A stretch of DNA of 23,016 nucleotides. Source: Spirochaetia bacterium. Lineage in GTDB: Bacteria; Spirochaetota; Spirochaetia; Treponematales; Breznakiellaceae. The stretch's first letter is position 1, and each line of letters starts with the position of its first letter. A program made the translations under genes and the position numbers. This document shows positions 1-7,954 of the stretch, piece after piece. Under the pieces are notes generated by a model. It had not been told where the DNA came from, did not search any database, and worked only from the letters and a program-made list of their open reading frames with translations. The stretch covers positions 1-23,016 of the forward strand of contig BNUW01000022.1 of assembly GCA_025997655.1 (NCBI GenBank). The letters run 5' to 3'.

Positions 1-407
1 GAGCACGGTGTGCGGCGTACAGTCGTCCTCTCACTGCTCGTGATGTGATCGTGTGGTGCTCGTCAGGTCTGGGGCTGGGCATTGGTGGCTCGTGGTGGGT
101 CTTTAGGTGGCTCTTGTGGGTGGAGGGAGTGTTAGGAGAGTGAGGTGGGGGTAAGTAGTATGAGAGAGAGTGGGGTGGGAGTGGGGGTAAGAGGGGGGGG
201 AGGGGGGGGAGGGGGGGGTGGAAGGGGGGTAGGGGGTAAAATGATACAGCGTGTCATACTTTGCATAATGACTGCTCCTTTTTAGGGCCTTTAGGCTTAT
301 TTAGGTATAGCATATTTTCGGTGATAGGGTAAGGGGAAAACATACCAATTCCAATATAACCAACCAAAAATTATTCCGCCTATTCCATTAAAAACATGAG
401 CTGCCGC
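1..407. other. Gene-free start of window, G-rich low-complexity tract
   Basis: No credible gene is seen. Bases 1-120 are G/T-rich. About 120-240 is almost free of C and contains several runs of six to eight G broken by single A or T. From about 241 the composition becomes normal and AT-richer, and it contains an imperfect 7-3-7 inverted repeat (ATGATAC/GTGTCAT, 241-257). The abrupt composition change suggests a poor-quality read end or contig edge rather than natural sequence, although a G-quadruplex-forming tract cannot be excluded. Confidence 0.6.
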
Positions 408-821
408 TTACAGTATCAAAACAATCGTCCCGATGGTGATCAAGGCCCCGCCGATAATGGCCTTAACCGTAAGGGCTTCCTTTAACACAATAACTGCCAG
501 GGTCATGCCCAGCACCGCGCTGAACTTGTCGATGGGGATTACCTTGACGGCTTCCCCAATCTGCAGGGCCCGGAAATAACAGAGCCAGGACAGGCCGGTG
601 GCGATGCCGGACAAAACCAGGAAGAGCAGGTTCCTATGGCTCAGGGTGGTAATCTCCTGGTGTTTTCCGGTGAAAAAAACGATGCCCCAGGAAAGGACCA
701 AGATCACCACCGTGCGTATAGCCGTGGCCAAATTTGAGTTGATGTCCGCCATGCCGATTTTGGCCAATATCGAGGTGAGTGCCGCAAAGAGGGCGGATAA
801 GAGCGCGTATAGAACCCACAT
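408..821 (-). CDS. EamA-family (DMT superfamily) small transporter
   Basis: A 137-residue, very hydrophobic protein with about four or five membrane segments. It corresponds to a single EamA repeat, half the size of the usual ten-helix drug/metabolite transporters. Small EamA proteins of about 140 residues are a known class and may work as dimers; the substrate cannot be read from sequence. Features typical of the family are the N-terminal segment beginning MWVLYALLSALFAALTSILA, the central GLSWLCYFRALQ and the C-terminal glycine-rich helix. The ATG at 821 is supported by a good Shine-Dalgarno (GGAGG, plus-strand 828-832) with a 6-nt spacer. The gene is divergent from potA across about 75 bp, so co-regulation is possible but unproven. 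Confidence 0.85.
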   Translation of the reverse strand: MWVLYALLSALFAALTSILAKIGMADINSNLATAIRTVVILVLSWGIVFFTGKHQEITTLSHRNLLFLVLSGIATGLSWLCYFRALQIGEAVKVIPIDKFSAVLGMTLAVIVLKEALTVKAIIGGALITIGTIVLIL

Positions 822-844
822 GGGATGCCTCCGTTACTATATTG

Positions 845-874
845 ACAATACCCCATAAAAACCCGCATTGTAAA
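845..874 (-). promoter_or_regulatory. Possible promoter of the EamA gene
   Basis: On the minus strand TTTACA (869-874) is followed after 18 nt by TATTGT (845-850), leaving a short leader with a GGAGG ribosome site. Both boxes match the sigma-70 consensus only in part. A plus-strand TTGACA at 842-847 that could serve potA has no convincing -10 box. Confidence 0.35.
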
Positions 875-895
875 CCTTAGTATGGGAGGAGCGGC

Positions 896-2026
896 TTGAA
901 AGGGAGTGATGTACGGGTCGGGAATGTCTCCAAGTTTTTCGATGAATTCAGGGCGTTAAACGATGTCAGCCTGGAGATAAAGCGGGGGGAGTTTTTTTCC
1001 CTCCTCGGTCCTTCGGGGTGCGGCAAAACAACCCTCCTCCGTATTATCGCGGGCTTTGAAACCCCGGATACGGGGGCGCTTACCTTTGACGAGACCGATG
1101 TGCTGTCCCTGCCCCCGAACCGGCGGCAGGCGAATACGGTTTTTCAGAACTATGCCCTTTTTCCCCACCTTACGGTCTTTGAAAACGTGGCCTTTCCCCT
1201 GCGGATTCGAAAAGCCGGCAATGCCGAGATTGAAACCAAGGTCCGGGACTACCTCAAACTGGTCCAGTTGGAGGGCCACGCCCATAAGAAACCCAACCAG
1301 CTTTCCGGGGGCCAGAAACAGCGGGTGGCTATTGCCCGGGCGCTGATCAACGAGCCCCGGGTGCTGCTCCTGGACGAGCCCCTTTCCGCGCTGGACGCCA
1401 AGCTGCGCCAGCATATGCTCATTGAACTGGACCAGATCCACGACAAGATCGGGATTACCTTCATATATGTTACCCATGATCAGGAGGAGGCTCTTTCGGT
1501 TTCGGATCGTATCGCGGTGATGAACCAGGGGGATGTGCTCCAAGTGGGGACCCCCCACGAAATTTACGAAAGCCCCGCCACGGACTTTGTGGCTAAGTTC
1601 ATCGGAGAGACCAACCTTTTTGACGGGGAGATCCTCTCCGTCACGCCTATTCAGAAGGTGGAGGGTGAATATATGGTGGAACTTGCTATTCCCGAGCTCG
1701 GCGCCATCAAGGTGACCACCGTGGATGAGGTCAAGAGCGGCCAGCGGGTGAGCTTTACTATCCGCCCGGAGAAGGTGCTCATTTCGACGGAGAAGCCCAC
1801 CACCACCCGGGAGGATATCAACCTTTTCCAGGGGTTTGTCGATGAGCCTATTTACTCGGGGTTCCAGACCAAGTTCTACGTGAAGGTCAGGGACAAAATC
1901 CTTATCAGGGTGATTAAACAGCACGCCAAGTATTCCGATGAGGGTCCCGACATTGTCTGGAAAGATTCGGTGTACATTTCCTGGAGCGCCCACGACGGCT
2001 ACATTGTCGGGGTTAAAGAATCGTGA
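896..2026 (+). CDS. potA: Spermidine/putrescine ABC transporter ATP-binding protein
   Basis: The 376-residue ATPase of a polyamine importer; it hydrolyses ATP at the inner face of the membrane to drive PotB/PotC. Visible motifs are Walker A GPSGCGKT (about 38-45), the ABC signature LSGGQ (136-140), Walker B VLLLDE (156-161) and the switch histidine in THDQEEA (His194). A C-terminal TOBE-like region follows (about 280-370). Length and order match PotA. The start is TTG at 896, with GGGAGGA at 884-890 five bases upstream; no ATG fits better. It overlaps potB by 4 bp, so the genes are translationally coupled. The family resemblance is strong, but polyamine specificity comes mainly from the complete potABCD order. 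Confidence 0.95.
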   Translation: MKGSDVRVGNVSKFFDEFRALNDVSLEIKRGEFFSLLGPSGCGKTTLLRIIAGFETPDTGALTFDETDVLSLPPNRRQANTVFQNYALFPHLTVFENVAFPLRIRKAGNAEIETKVRDYLKLVQLEGHAHKKPNQLSGGQKQRVAIARALINEPRVLLLDEPLSALDAKLRQHMLIELDQIHDKIGITFIYVTHDQEEALSVSDRIAVMNQGDVLQVGTPHEIYESPATDFVAKFIGETNLFDGEILSVTPIQKVEGEYMVELAIPELGAIKVTTVDEVKSGQRVSFTIRPEKVLISTEKPTTTREDINLFQGFVDEPIYSGFQTKFYVKVRDKILIRVIKQHAKYSDEGPDIVWKDSVYISWSAHDGYIVGVKES

Positions 2027-2948
2027 GCGCCCGGTCCATTAGGCGCACGAACTTACTAGTTCGCACGAACTTACCGGTTCGAAACTTCGGCCCCATGTAC
2101 ACCGCGCCCATGACGGTTTGGTTCACCGTTTTTTTTCTGGCGCCCCTCTTGATCATCGTGCTCTACAGCTTTTTGCGGAAGGGCCTCTACGGCGGTGTGG
2201 AAATGGGGGACTTTACCCTGGAGGCATACCGGAATCTGAGCAACCCCAGCTTTACGATTATCACCCTGCGCACCCTCGCCACCGCCCTAATCGCTACCTT
2301 TATTACCATCTTCATCGCCCTGCCCTGCGGCTACTTCATGGCGCGGAGCCGGAACCAGACATTTTTGCTGCTGCTGATCATCATCCCCTTCTGGACAAAC
2401 TTCCTCATCCGGGTATTCGCCTGGATGAACATCCTGGGGAACAACGGCTTCCTGAACGATCTGCTCATACGGATTGGGCTTATCGATAGTTATATTAACT
2501 TTCTGTACAACCAGGGGTCGGTAGTATTGGTGTTGGTCTATATGTACCTGCCCTACGCCATACTCCCCCTCTTCGCCACCATCGACAAATTCGATTTTTC
2601 CCTCCTGGAAGCCGCCCGGGATCTGGGCGCCACCAAGGTCCAGTCCATATTCCGGGTGCTGCTCCCCAATATCAGGAGCGGACTCTACACGGCGGTGCTC
2701 TTTACCTTTATCCCCATCTTCGGCGCATACGCGGTGCCCCTCCTGGTGGGGGGGGCAAGGATTCCTATATGCTGGGGAACGTTATCGCCGACCAGCTTAC
2801 CAAGGCCCGGAACTGGCCCCTGGCCTCGGCTATCTCCATGGTGCTCACGGTGATTACCACCGCAGGGGTCCTGGTCATGATGAACCTCCAGCGGAAGGAC
2901 GCCAGCAGCAGAATTGCTGTTCGAAAGAACAAGGGGGGTGATAATTGA
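2023..2948 (+). CDS. potB: Spermidine/putrescine ABC transporter permease PotB, frameshifted
   Basis: First permease of the polyamine importer, with about six membrane segments and the EAA loop (EAARDLGAT) that docks on PotA. As written, the frame leaves the family after residue 242 and stops at 2853 with a non-permease tail. The lost C-terminus (KDSYMLGNVIADQ and onward, including the last helix) is intact one frame away and ends at 2948, overlapping potC by 3 bp. The break lies at a run of eight G (2748-2755). Nine G, or a -1 ribosomal slip, would give a normal 308-residue PotB. Start is GTG at 2023 inside the potA stop. The N-terminus carries a tandem 18-bp repeat. The cause may be sequencing error, slippage or true decay. 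Confidence 0.85.
2044..2079 (+). repeat. Tandem 18-bp repeat inside potB
   Basis: Two copies of CGCACGAACTTACTAGTT / CGCACGAACTTACCGGTT (2044-2061 and 2062-2079) differ at two bases. They encode RTNLLV-RTNLPV in the cytoplasmic N-terminus of PotB. Each unit contains a small palindrome (CGAAC...GTTCG). Confidence 0.85.
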
Positions 2949-3811
2949 AAATCGACCTCAAAGGCATCATCACCAACCTCACCCCCGGCAAAGCCAAGGG
3001 GGAAGCGGCGCGGCACGCCCGGCGGGCATACCGGCGGAGGCCCTTTTCCTTTTCCCAGACCGTGTTTATCGCCGCCCTGGTCTTTCTCTTTCTCCCCCTG
3101 CTGGTGCTGATCCTCTACTCCTTCAACGCATCCAAGGGCATGGGGTGGACCGGCTTCTCCCTGGTCTGGTACGAACAGCTTTTCCTCCATTCACGGGATC
3201 TGTGGCGGGCCTTCTGGAACAGTATCCTTATCGCGATAACTTCCGCAGGGACGGCCACGGTGTTCGGCACCCTGGGTGCGGTGGGGGTCAACTGGTACCG
3301 GTTCCGCCTGCGGAACTACGTCCAGGCCATCTCCTTCCTGCCAATGATACTGCCGGAGATCATCATCGGTGTTTCCCTGTCCCTCTTTTTCGCGGGGGTA
3401 AAACTAAAGCTGGGCCTCCTCACCATCTTTATCGCCCACACCACCTTTAACTTGCCCTTCGTATTCCTCATGGTGATGGCCCGGCTGGACGAATTTGACT
3501 TTTCCATCATCGAAGCCGCCCACGACCTGGGGGCGAATGAACGGCAGACCTTCCTTAAAGTAACGGTGCCCATCTGTATGCCCGGTATCGTTTCGGGGTT
3601 TTTAACCGCCGTGACCATCTCCCTGGAGGACTTTGTCATCACCTACTTTGTCGCGGGGCCCGGTTCAACAACACTGCCGCTGTACATCTACTCGGCAATC
3701 CGCTTCGGCGTATCCCCGGTGATCAACGCCCTTTCGGTGGTGATGATCCTGGGGACCGTGGCCCTCACCTATTTATTGAGGAACTTCCTGAAATATATTG
3801 CCGCAAAATAA
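2945..3811 (+). CDS. potC: Spermidine/putrescine ABC transporter permease
   Basis: Second permease of the importer, 288 residues with about six membrane helices. The EAA loop EAAHDLGANERQTFLKVTVP (about residues 190-210) is the coupling motif for the ATPase. The N-terminus is longer and more basic than usual (about 35 residues before the first helix at VFIAALVFLFLPLLVLILYS). The start TTG at 2945 overlaps the restored potB stop and has a G-rich ribosome site (AAGGGGGG, 2931-2938). potD follows after 14 bp, so potABCD is one transcription unit. Family assignment is firm. Confidence 0.95.
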   Translation: MKIDLKGIITNLTPGKAKGEAARHARRAYRRRPFSFSQTVFIAALVFLFLPLLVLILYSFNASKGMGWTGFSLVWYEQLFLHSRDLWRAFWNSILIAITSAGTATVFGTLGAVGVNWYRFRLRNYVQAISFLPMILPEIIIGVSLSLFFAGVKLKLGLLTIFIAHTTFNLPFVFLMVMARLDEFDFSIIEAAHDLGANERQTFLKVTVPICMPGIVSGFLTAVTISLEDFVITYFVAGPGSTTLPLYIYSAIRFGVSPVINALSVVMILGTVALTYLLRNFLKYIAAK

Positions 3812-3825
3812 TATGAGGAGAAAAA

Positions 3826-4863
3826 ATGAAAAAAGTATCTTTTTTGACAATGGCCTTGGGAGCAGTGTTACTGTTCACCACACTCAACGGTTGTGCTCAA
3901 AAACCGAAGCTCTATATCTACAACTGGACCTATTACACCCCTACTTCGGTGTTGCGGCAATTTGAAGAAGAGTATAACTGCGAGATTGTATATGACACCT
4001 TCGCTTCCAACGAAGAACTCTATACCAAGCTTCGAGCCGGGGGTACGGGCTACGATCTGGTATTCCCCTCCGGGGATTATACCGCCATCATGATTAAGCA
4101 GAACATGCTTGAGCGGATTGATCATTCACTATTATCCAACCTTGGGAATATCGACCCGCTGGTACTGCAAAAGGCAAGCTACGATCCGAACATGGAATAC
4201 AGCGTACCCTACTATTTCGGGGCCGCAGGAATTGCGGTAAATACCGCCAGGGTTCCCCAATATGAAAAGAGCTGGTCGATTTTCAGCCGCAGTGACCTCC
4301 GGGGGAAGATGACCATGCTGGATGATATGCGGGAAGTGCTGGGGGACGCCCTGGTATACCTGGGCTATTCGGTCAACACCGTAAATCCCGCAGAGATTGC
4401 TGCGGCCCGGGACCTGGTTAATAGTTCCTGGAAACCAAACCTGCTTAAGTTTGACGCCGAGGCTTTTGGCAAGGGCTTTGCAAACGAAGATTTCTGGGTT
4501 GTCCAGGGGTATGCGGAAGTGGTGTACGAAGAACTTCCGGAGGAGAAAAGAAAGACCACCGTCTTCTTCATCCCCCCCGAGGGCGGCCCCGCCTATATCG
4601 ACAGCATGTGTCTCCTCAAGGGGGCGAAGCATGTGGACCTGGCCTACAAGTTTATCGACTTTATCCACCGGCCGGAGATCTACGCTGAGTTTACCGACTA
4701 CTTTGGATTCCCCGCCACCGTTAATATTCCTGCGCGGGCTTTGAAAAAAGTTACCCCCTACTATCAGGCCGAAGAACTGATTGCGGTGGAACTTAAGGAT
4801 GATGTGGGACCCAATCTGAAACTCTACGACGACGCCTGGCTTAGTATCCGTGTGGGTGATTAA
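3826..4863 (+). CDS. potD: Spermidine/putrescine-binding lipoprotein
   Basis: The 345-residue solute-binding component. Residues 1-22 are a lipoprotein signal ending in LNGC, so Cys23 should be lipidated and the protein anchored outside the inner membrane. The mature part starts with LYIYNWTYYTP, the typical PotD/PotF opening, and continues with the two-lobed fold (for example AGGTGYDLVFPSGDY and WSIFSRSDLRGKMTMLDDMRE). Start ATG at 3826 has GAGGAG six bases upstream. It closes the potABCD operon and its 3' end overlaps the convergent lipoprotein gene by 4 bp, leaving no room for a separate terminator. Spermidine versus putrescine preference is not decidable here. Confidence 0.95.
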   Translation: MKKVSFLTMALGAVLLFTTLNGCAQKPKLYIYNWTYYTPTSVLRQFEEEYNCEIVYDTFASNEELYTKLRAGGTGYDLVFPSGDYTAIMIKQNMLERIDHSLLSNLGNIDPLVLQKASYDPNMEYSVPYYFGAAGIAVNTARVPQYEKSWSIFSRSDLRGKMTMLDDMREVLGDALVYLGYSVNTVNPAEIAAARDLVNSSWKPNLLKFDAEAFGKGFANEDFWVVQGYAEVVYEELPEEKRKTTVFFIPPEGGPAYIDSMCLLKGAKHVDLAYKFIDFIHRPEIYAEFTDYFGFPATVNIPARALKKVTPYYQAEELIAVELKDDVGPNLKLYDDAWLSIRVGD

Positions 4864-5777
4864 TCAACGGCAATAGCGGTATCATACAGCCGCTGGAGAA
4901 CATCGGCGATCTTCCTGGCGTATCCACGGTCGGCAGCCCAGGTGCCGGCCAAACCTTCGATGGTGGGGGCCGAACCGTAGCGGACATACTTATACCGGGG
5001 GTCCACCAATTCCTGGCTCGGCGGCTCCTCGGTGGCGTACCCCTTGAGGTGCTGAATCTGAGCCCTGACACCGATTTGCGGGGTGGGAAACCGTTCCCCG
5101 GGAACTCCCGGTCCGGTAGAGCCAAGCCCGCAAAAATTGTTCATGTCAAATGTCACCAGGCCCCCATACCGGAGAAACCCCGTTTCCAGACACATCTGGG
5201 CAAAGGCCACGTCATGATCAATCCCCTCCAGCGCGGCTTCCTCAACATAGAGGCGGGAAAGCTGCTTTACAAATTCAGGGTCCGCATTACTGTTTACCCT
5301 CAATAAGAATGCCGCTAATTTTTCCGCATCCGTCTGCCCCCGGCCCAAAAGAGACCGGTTAAGGTTTGGATAGGAGGTTCCTTTAGGGGCCGGAGGAACC
5401 GTCCGCTCCGGCCGTGCCGTCAACTCAAACAGAGCTTTCTGCTCTGACGTTTCCCTTCGCTCTGACCGCATCGTCCGCTCCGATTCCTCCGGCTGCTCCA
5501 TCCGTTCTAACCAGTTTGATTGTTTCGACGCTTCCGTCCACGTTGACCTTTTCAACGGCTCCGGCTGCTCCGTTTCCAACACGACAGCCTGCTCCGGCGC
5601 GGTTTGTTCTGCTGTTGCGGAAATATCACTTTCGGAAGGGGGATCTTCGGATCGTACCGGCACATTGGATGGGACAAGGGGAGGGACAACGGCGATATCC
5701 GGGGAACCGGCGCAGGAAAAAAATAGGGGCGCCCCTAGGGTAATCAAAAACAAGAATGGCATTACAATTTTCCGCAT
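4860..5777 (-). CDS. Glucosaminidase-domain (GH73-type) lipoprotein
   Basis: A 305-residue predicted lipoprotein with a C-terminal peptidoglycan hydrolase domain. Residues 1-22 form a signal with lipobox FFSC (Cys22). Residues about 40-135 are a low-complexity linker rich in Glu, Ser, Pro and Arg. From about 150 to the end is an N-acetylglucosaminidase fold: the AFAQMCLETGFLRYGG segment carries the probable catalytic Glu198, followed by NNFCGLGS and the typical YATEEPPSQELVDPRYKYVR and LAGTWAADRGYARKI. Such enzymes cleave the glycan strand between GlcNAc and MurNAc during wall remodelling. The gene lies 31 bp after ttcA and is probably the last gene of that operon. Its ribosome site is weak. 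Exact cleavage specificity is inferred. Confidence 0.85.
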   Translation of the reverse strand: MRKIVMPFLFLITLGAPLFFSCAGSPDIAVVPPLVPSNVPVRSEDPPSESDISATAEQTAPEQAVVLETEQPEPLKRSTWTEASKQSNWLERMEQPEESERTMRSERRETSEQKALFELTARPERTVPPAPKGTSYPNLNRSLLGRGQTDAEKLAAFLLRVNSNADPEFVKQLSRLYVEEAALEGIDHDVAFAQMCLETGFLRYGGLVTFDMNNFCGLGSTGPGVPGERFPTPQIGVRAQIQHLKGYATEEPPSQELVDPRYKYVRYGSAPTIEGLAGTWAADRGYARKIADVLQRLYDTAIAVD

Positions 5778-5808
5778 ATAACCCTATCGGCATTTAGCCC
5801 GGAATTCT

Positions 5809-6531
5809 TCATTCGGTTTCCATTATAGCCTTAAGGATGCGCCGTTTTACCGCCCCGGAATTCCCGGTTAGCAGGGCGATACGTTTCCGCATATCCCGGC
5901 GCTTTGAGTTGATCCCGTAGGGACAGGTGCAGGCCGCCTTGAGGATGTCCTTTTCCGCAGCGCAGGCGATGACCTGCTGTTCCTCCACATAGCCCAGGGG
6001 CCGGATGAGGCTTACGGGGTATTTCCGGTAGGCCAGGAACATGGGCATGGTGGAAAGTTCCCCCTTGGCGCACATGTTCATAAAGAAGGTTTCGATAATA
6101 TCATCCAGATGATGCCCCAGGGCCAGCTTGTTGAACCCATTTTCCACCGCATACTTGAGGAGTTCCGTCCGCCGCTGGGTAGAACACCAGTAGCAGTTCA
6201 TTTTCTCCCCCTCCTTGAGCCGCCCGATGACCGGCACAAAGAGGTCCGTAAAGGGTATCCCCCACTCATCCAGCCGCTCTGAAAGGGCGGATTTCTTACA
6301 GCAGGCGCAGAAATCGCTGGAAATGTGTATCGCCGCCAGCTCGTAGGCCTTTTTCAACGCCGGTTTGAGGGCCGCAAGCGCCCAGGCCAGCACGGTAGAG
6401 TCCTTGCCCCCGGACACGGCGATAAGGACCCGGTCCCCCGTTTCGATGAGGTTCCGTTCCAGGATGGCCTTGGCGCTTAGCTTCTGCACAATCGTACCCG
6501 CCCCGGCTTTGCGGAGGAACCGGTTAGCCAA
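5809..6531 (-). CDS. ttcA: TtcA-like PP-loop tRNA 2-thiolation ATPase
   Basis: A 240-residue PP-loop enzyme related to TtcA, which thiolates cytidine 32 of tRNA using ATP and an Fe-S cluster. The PP-loop SGGKDS is at residues 40-45, the CYWC pair at Cys113/Cys116, GHHLDDIIETFFMN at 139-152 and a third cysteine motif CTCPYG at 201-206; this is the TtcA pattern. It is shorter than E. coli TtcA (about 310). I chose TTG at 6531, where GGAGAGG lies four bases upstream; it overlaps the tcdA stop by 8 bp. An ATG at 6570 would add 13 residues but lies deep in tcdA. Close homologues with other tRNA targets cannot be excluded. Confidence 0.85.
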   Translation of the reverse strand: MANRFLRKAGAGTIVQKLSAKAILERNLIETGDRVLIAVSGGKDSTVLAWALAALKPALKKAYELAAIHISSDFCACCKKSALSERLDEWGIPFTDLFVPVIGRLKEGEKMNCYWCSTQRRTELLKYAVENGFNKLALGHHLDDIIETFFMNMCAKGELSTMPMFLAYRKYPVSLIRPLGYVEEQQVIACAAEKDILKAACTCPYGINSKRRDMRKRIALLTGNSGAVKRRILKAIMETE

Positions 6532-7336
6532 GGGACCTCTCCGGGATCGGGTTGTACCGGGCATACACATCCTGGATCACCAGTCCCCCCAGGATCATCC
6601 CCGCAACCGCCGTAACCGTGACGGCGCTCCCGTTGATCACCTTCTTGGAACTGCACCATTCGATAGGGGCATTAGGATCGTCCCGATCCCGGGGGGGGCA
6701 CAAACACTGTGCAGAACCGCAGGCGGCAGCCACGCCGTCCTGCAGGGGCAGACGCTCGGCACTGTAGACCACGGTAAAGCGGCCCTGGAACCCCCGCTTC
6801 CGCAGGCCGGCGCGGACCAGCCGGGCCAGGGGACAGCCCTGGGTTTCCCAAATATCCGCCGTTTTAAGCCGGGTAGGATCAAGTTTTTGGGCCATACCCA
6901 TGGACGAAAAAAGGGGGATGCCGGCGGCGGCGGTGTATTCAATCAGGTCAAGCTTGTGGGAAAGGCTATCGATGGCGTCAATCACATAGTCCGCGCCTTC
7001 GATACCGAACTCCCCGGCGGTTTCACGGGAAAAGACCCTGGCGAAGGCGGCGACATCGGCGCCGGGGTTTATCGCCAGGAGCCGGTCCCGCAGGACATCC
7101 ACCTTAAGCTGCCCCACGGTGGCGGCGCCGGCCTGGACCTGGCGGTTAATATTGGTAACGCAAACCGTGTCGGAATCAACTATGGCGATATGCCCCACCC
7201 CGGACCGCACCAGGGCTTCAGCGCACCAGCTCCCCACGCCGCCGACACCAAAGACGATCACCCGGATGGCGCCCAGGGCGTGCATGGCTTCGGTCCCGGT
7301 GAGGAGGGTCAGCCGCTGGAACATCGGGTTCACCAT
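6524..7336 (-). CDS. tcdA: tRNA threonylcarbamoyladenosine dehydratase (ThiF/MoeB family)
   Basis: An E1-like adenylating enzyme of about 270 residues. The nucleotide-binding loop GVGGVGSWCAEALVRSGVG (about 30-48) is followed by VDSDTVCVTNINRQ (53-66), with the Asp, Asn, Arg and Gln that bind ATP. This arrangement and the whole length match TcdA/CsdL, which cyclises t6A37 to ct6A in tRNA. MoeB/ThiF are less likely because the SWCAEALVRSG signature and the end QDVYARYNPIPER fit TcdA better. A Cys-rich stretch CGSAQCLCPP lies near residue 200. ATG at 7336 overlaps the stop of the upstream FMN-binding gene (TGATG); ATG at 7324 is an alternative. Grouped with ttcA, it suggests a tRNA-modification operon. 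Confidence 0.88.
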   Translation of the reverse strand: MVNPMFQRLTLLTGTEAMHALGAIRVIVFGVGGVGSWCAEALVRSGVGHIAIVDSDTVCVTNINRQVQAGAATVGQLKVDVLRDRLLAINPGADVAAFARVFSRETAGEFGIEGADYVIDAIDSLSHKLDLIEYTAAAGIPLFSSMGMAQKLDPTRLKTADIWETQGCPLARLVRAGLRKRGFQGRFTVVYSAERLPLQDGVAAACGSAQCLCPPRDRDDPNAPIEWCSSKKVINGSAVTVTAVAGMILGGLVIQDVYARYNPIPERSLG

Positions 7337-7686
7337 CACTTCAATGCATTTTCGATGGACTGTAAGATGGCCTTACTGCTTCCCGTGGCCCCGCTTACCA
7401 CATCAACCTCCAGGCTTTGCGCTTCAATGACCCTGGGGATAATGGCTTCGGCCTTTTTCCCCAGGCCATTAAAGTGTTGAATCAGGTCAATCGCCGTGAT
7501 GGTCCGGTCCTTAACCTCCACATCAAGGGTCACCCTTACCGGTCCCACCTTACTTTGGCCCCGGTAGGTGCCGTCCGCAACATTGGTTAGATCAAAATTG
7601 TGAATCACTATTTTGGAAAGATTAACGCAGGCGGTAATTGTCAGGGTTAAAGCGGCTAAGAATACGCATAATCTGGTATATTTCAT
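7336..7686 (-). CDS. FMN-binding domain lipoprotein
   Basis: A 116-residue protein with an N-terminal lipoprotein signal ending LTITAC (Cys20) and one FMN-binding domain of the RnfG/NqrC kind. The motif VSGATGSS (97-104) contains the threonine (Thr101) that in this family receives FMN covalently by phosphoester linkage. The domain opens with ADGTYRGQSKVGPVRVTLDVEVKDR. It probably sits on the outer side of the inner membrane as an electron carrier; the partner is unknown and no Rnf genes are nearby. An upstream ATG at 7749 would add 21 residues before the lipoprotein signal and is rejected. No Shine-Dalgarno is visible at 7686. It is the first gene of the tcdA-ttcA operon. Confidence 0.85.
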   Translation of the reverse strand: MKYTRLCVFLAALTLTITACVNLSKIVIHNFDLTNVADGTYRGQSKVGPVRVTLDVEVKDRTITAIDLIQHFNGLGKKAEAIIPRVIEAQSLEVDVVSGATGSSKAILQSIENALK

Positions 7687-7695
7687 TGTATAGAT

Positions 7696-7724
7696 AGTAT
7701 TACACCGGCCGGAAAAATTTTCAA
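7696..7724 (-). promoter_or_regulatory. Predicted promoter of the FMN-binding/tcdA/ttcA operon
   Basis: On the minus strand TTGAAA (7719-7724) is followed by a 16-17 bp spacer and TAATACT (7696-7702). The -10 ends about 10 nt before the ATG at 7686, so the transcript would have a very short or no leader, consistent with the missing ribosome site. Confidence 0.5.
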
Positions 7725-7749
7725 TATGCCTATATGAGCTGTTGGCCAT

Positions 7750-7954
7750 CGTTTCAATTGGGTATCCGGAAAGATAGACCTGAACTCAAAGGCTTACACG
7801 CCCCAGGAGGGGGTAATGCACATCATATCGTATTAACAACGCAAGAAGGCCGCCGTGCTTCCAAGCTGGCGGCTTTCCTGTTTCCACACTTCCCCGTTGT
7901 TGCCTACCGCTATGCTATTTACCGAGGTTGCTGTTAGTCCGTATTGGTAATGAG
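7750..7954. other. Gene-free stretch with nested hairpins, possible structured RNA
   Basis: There is no credible ORF. A hairpin TTAC..CCCC-AGGA-GGGG..GTAA occupies about 7794-7815. A second structure has an outer stem AACAACG (7835-7841) pairing with CGTTGTT (7895-7901) around a long hairpin whose 13-nt arms CAAGAAGGCCGCC (7842-7854) and GGCGGCTTTCCTG (7868-7880) pair at 12 of 13 positions including one G-T. No T-run follows, so a simple terminator is unlikely. A molybdenum-cofactor riboswitch was considered because of the downstream genes, but I do not recognise its conserved core. Confidence 0.5.

Noticed and set aside
956..1993. Long minus-strand ORF of 345 codons opposite potA
   Set aside because: It is the antisense shadow of a well-supported ABC ATPase and has no recognisable domain.
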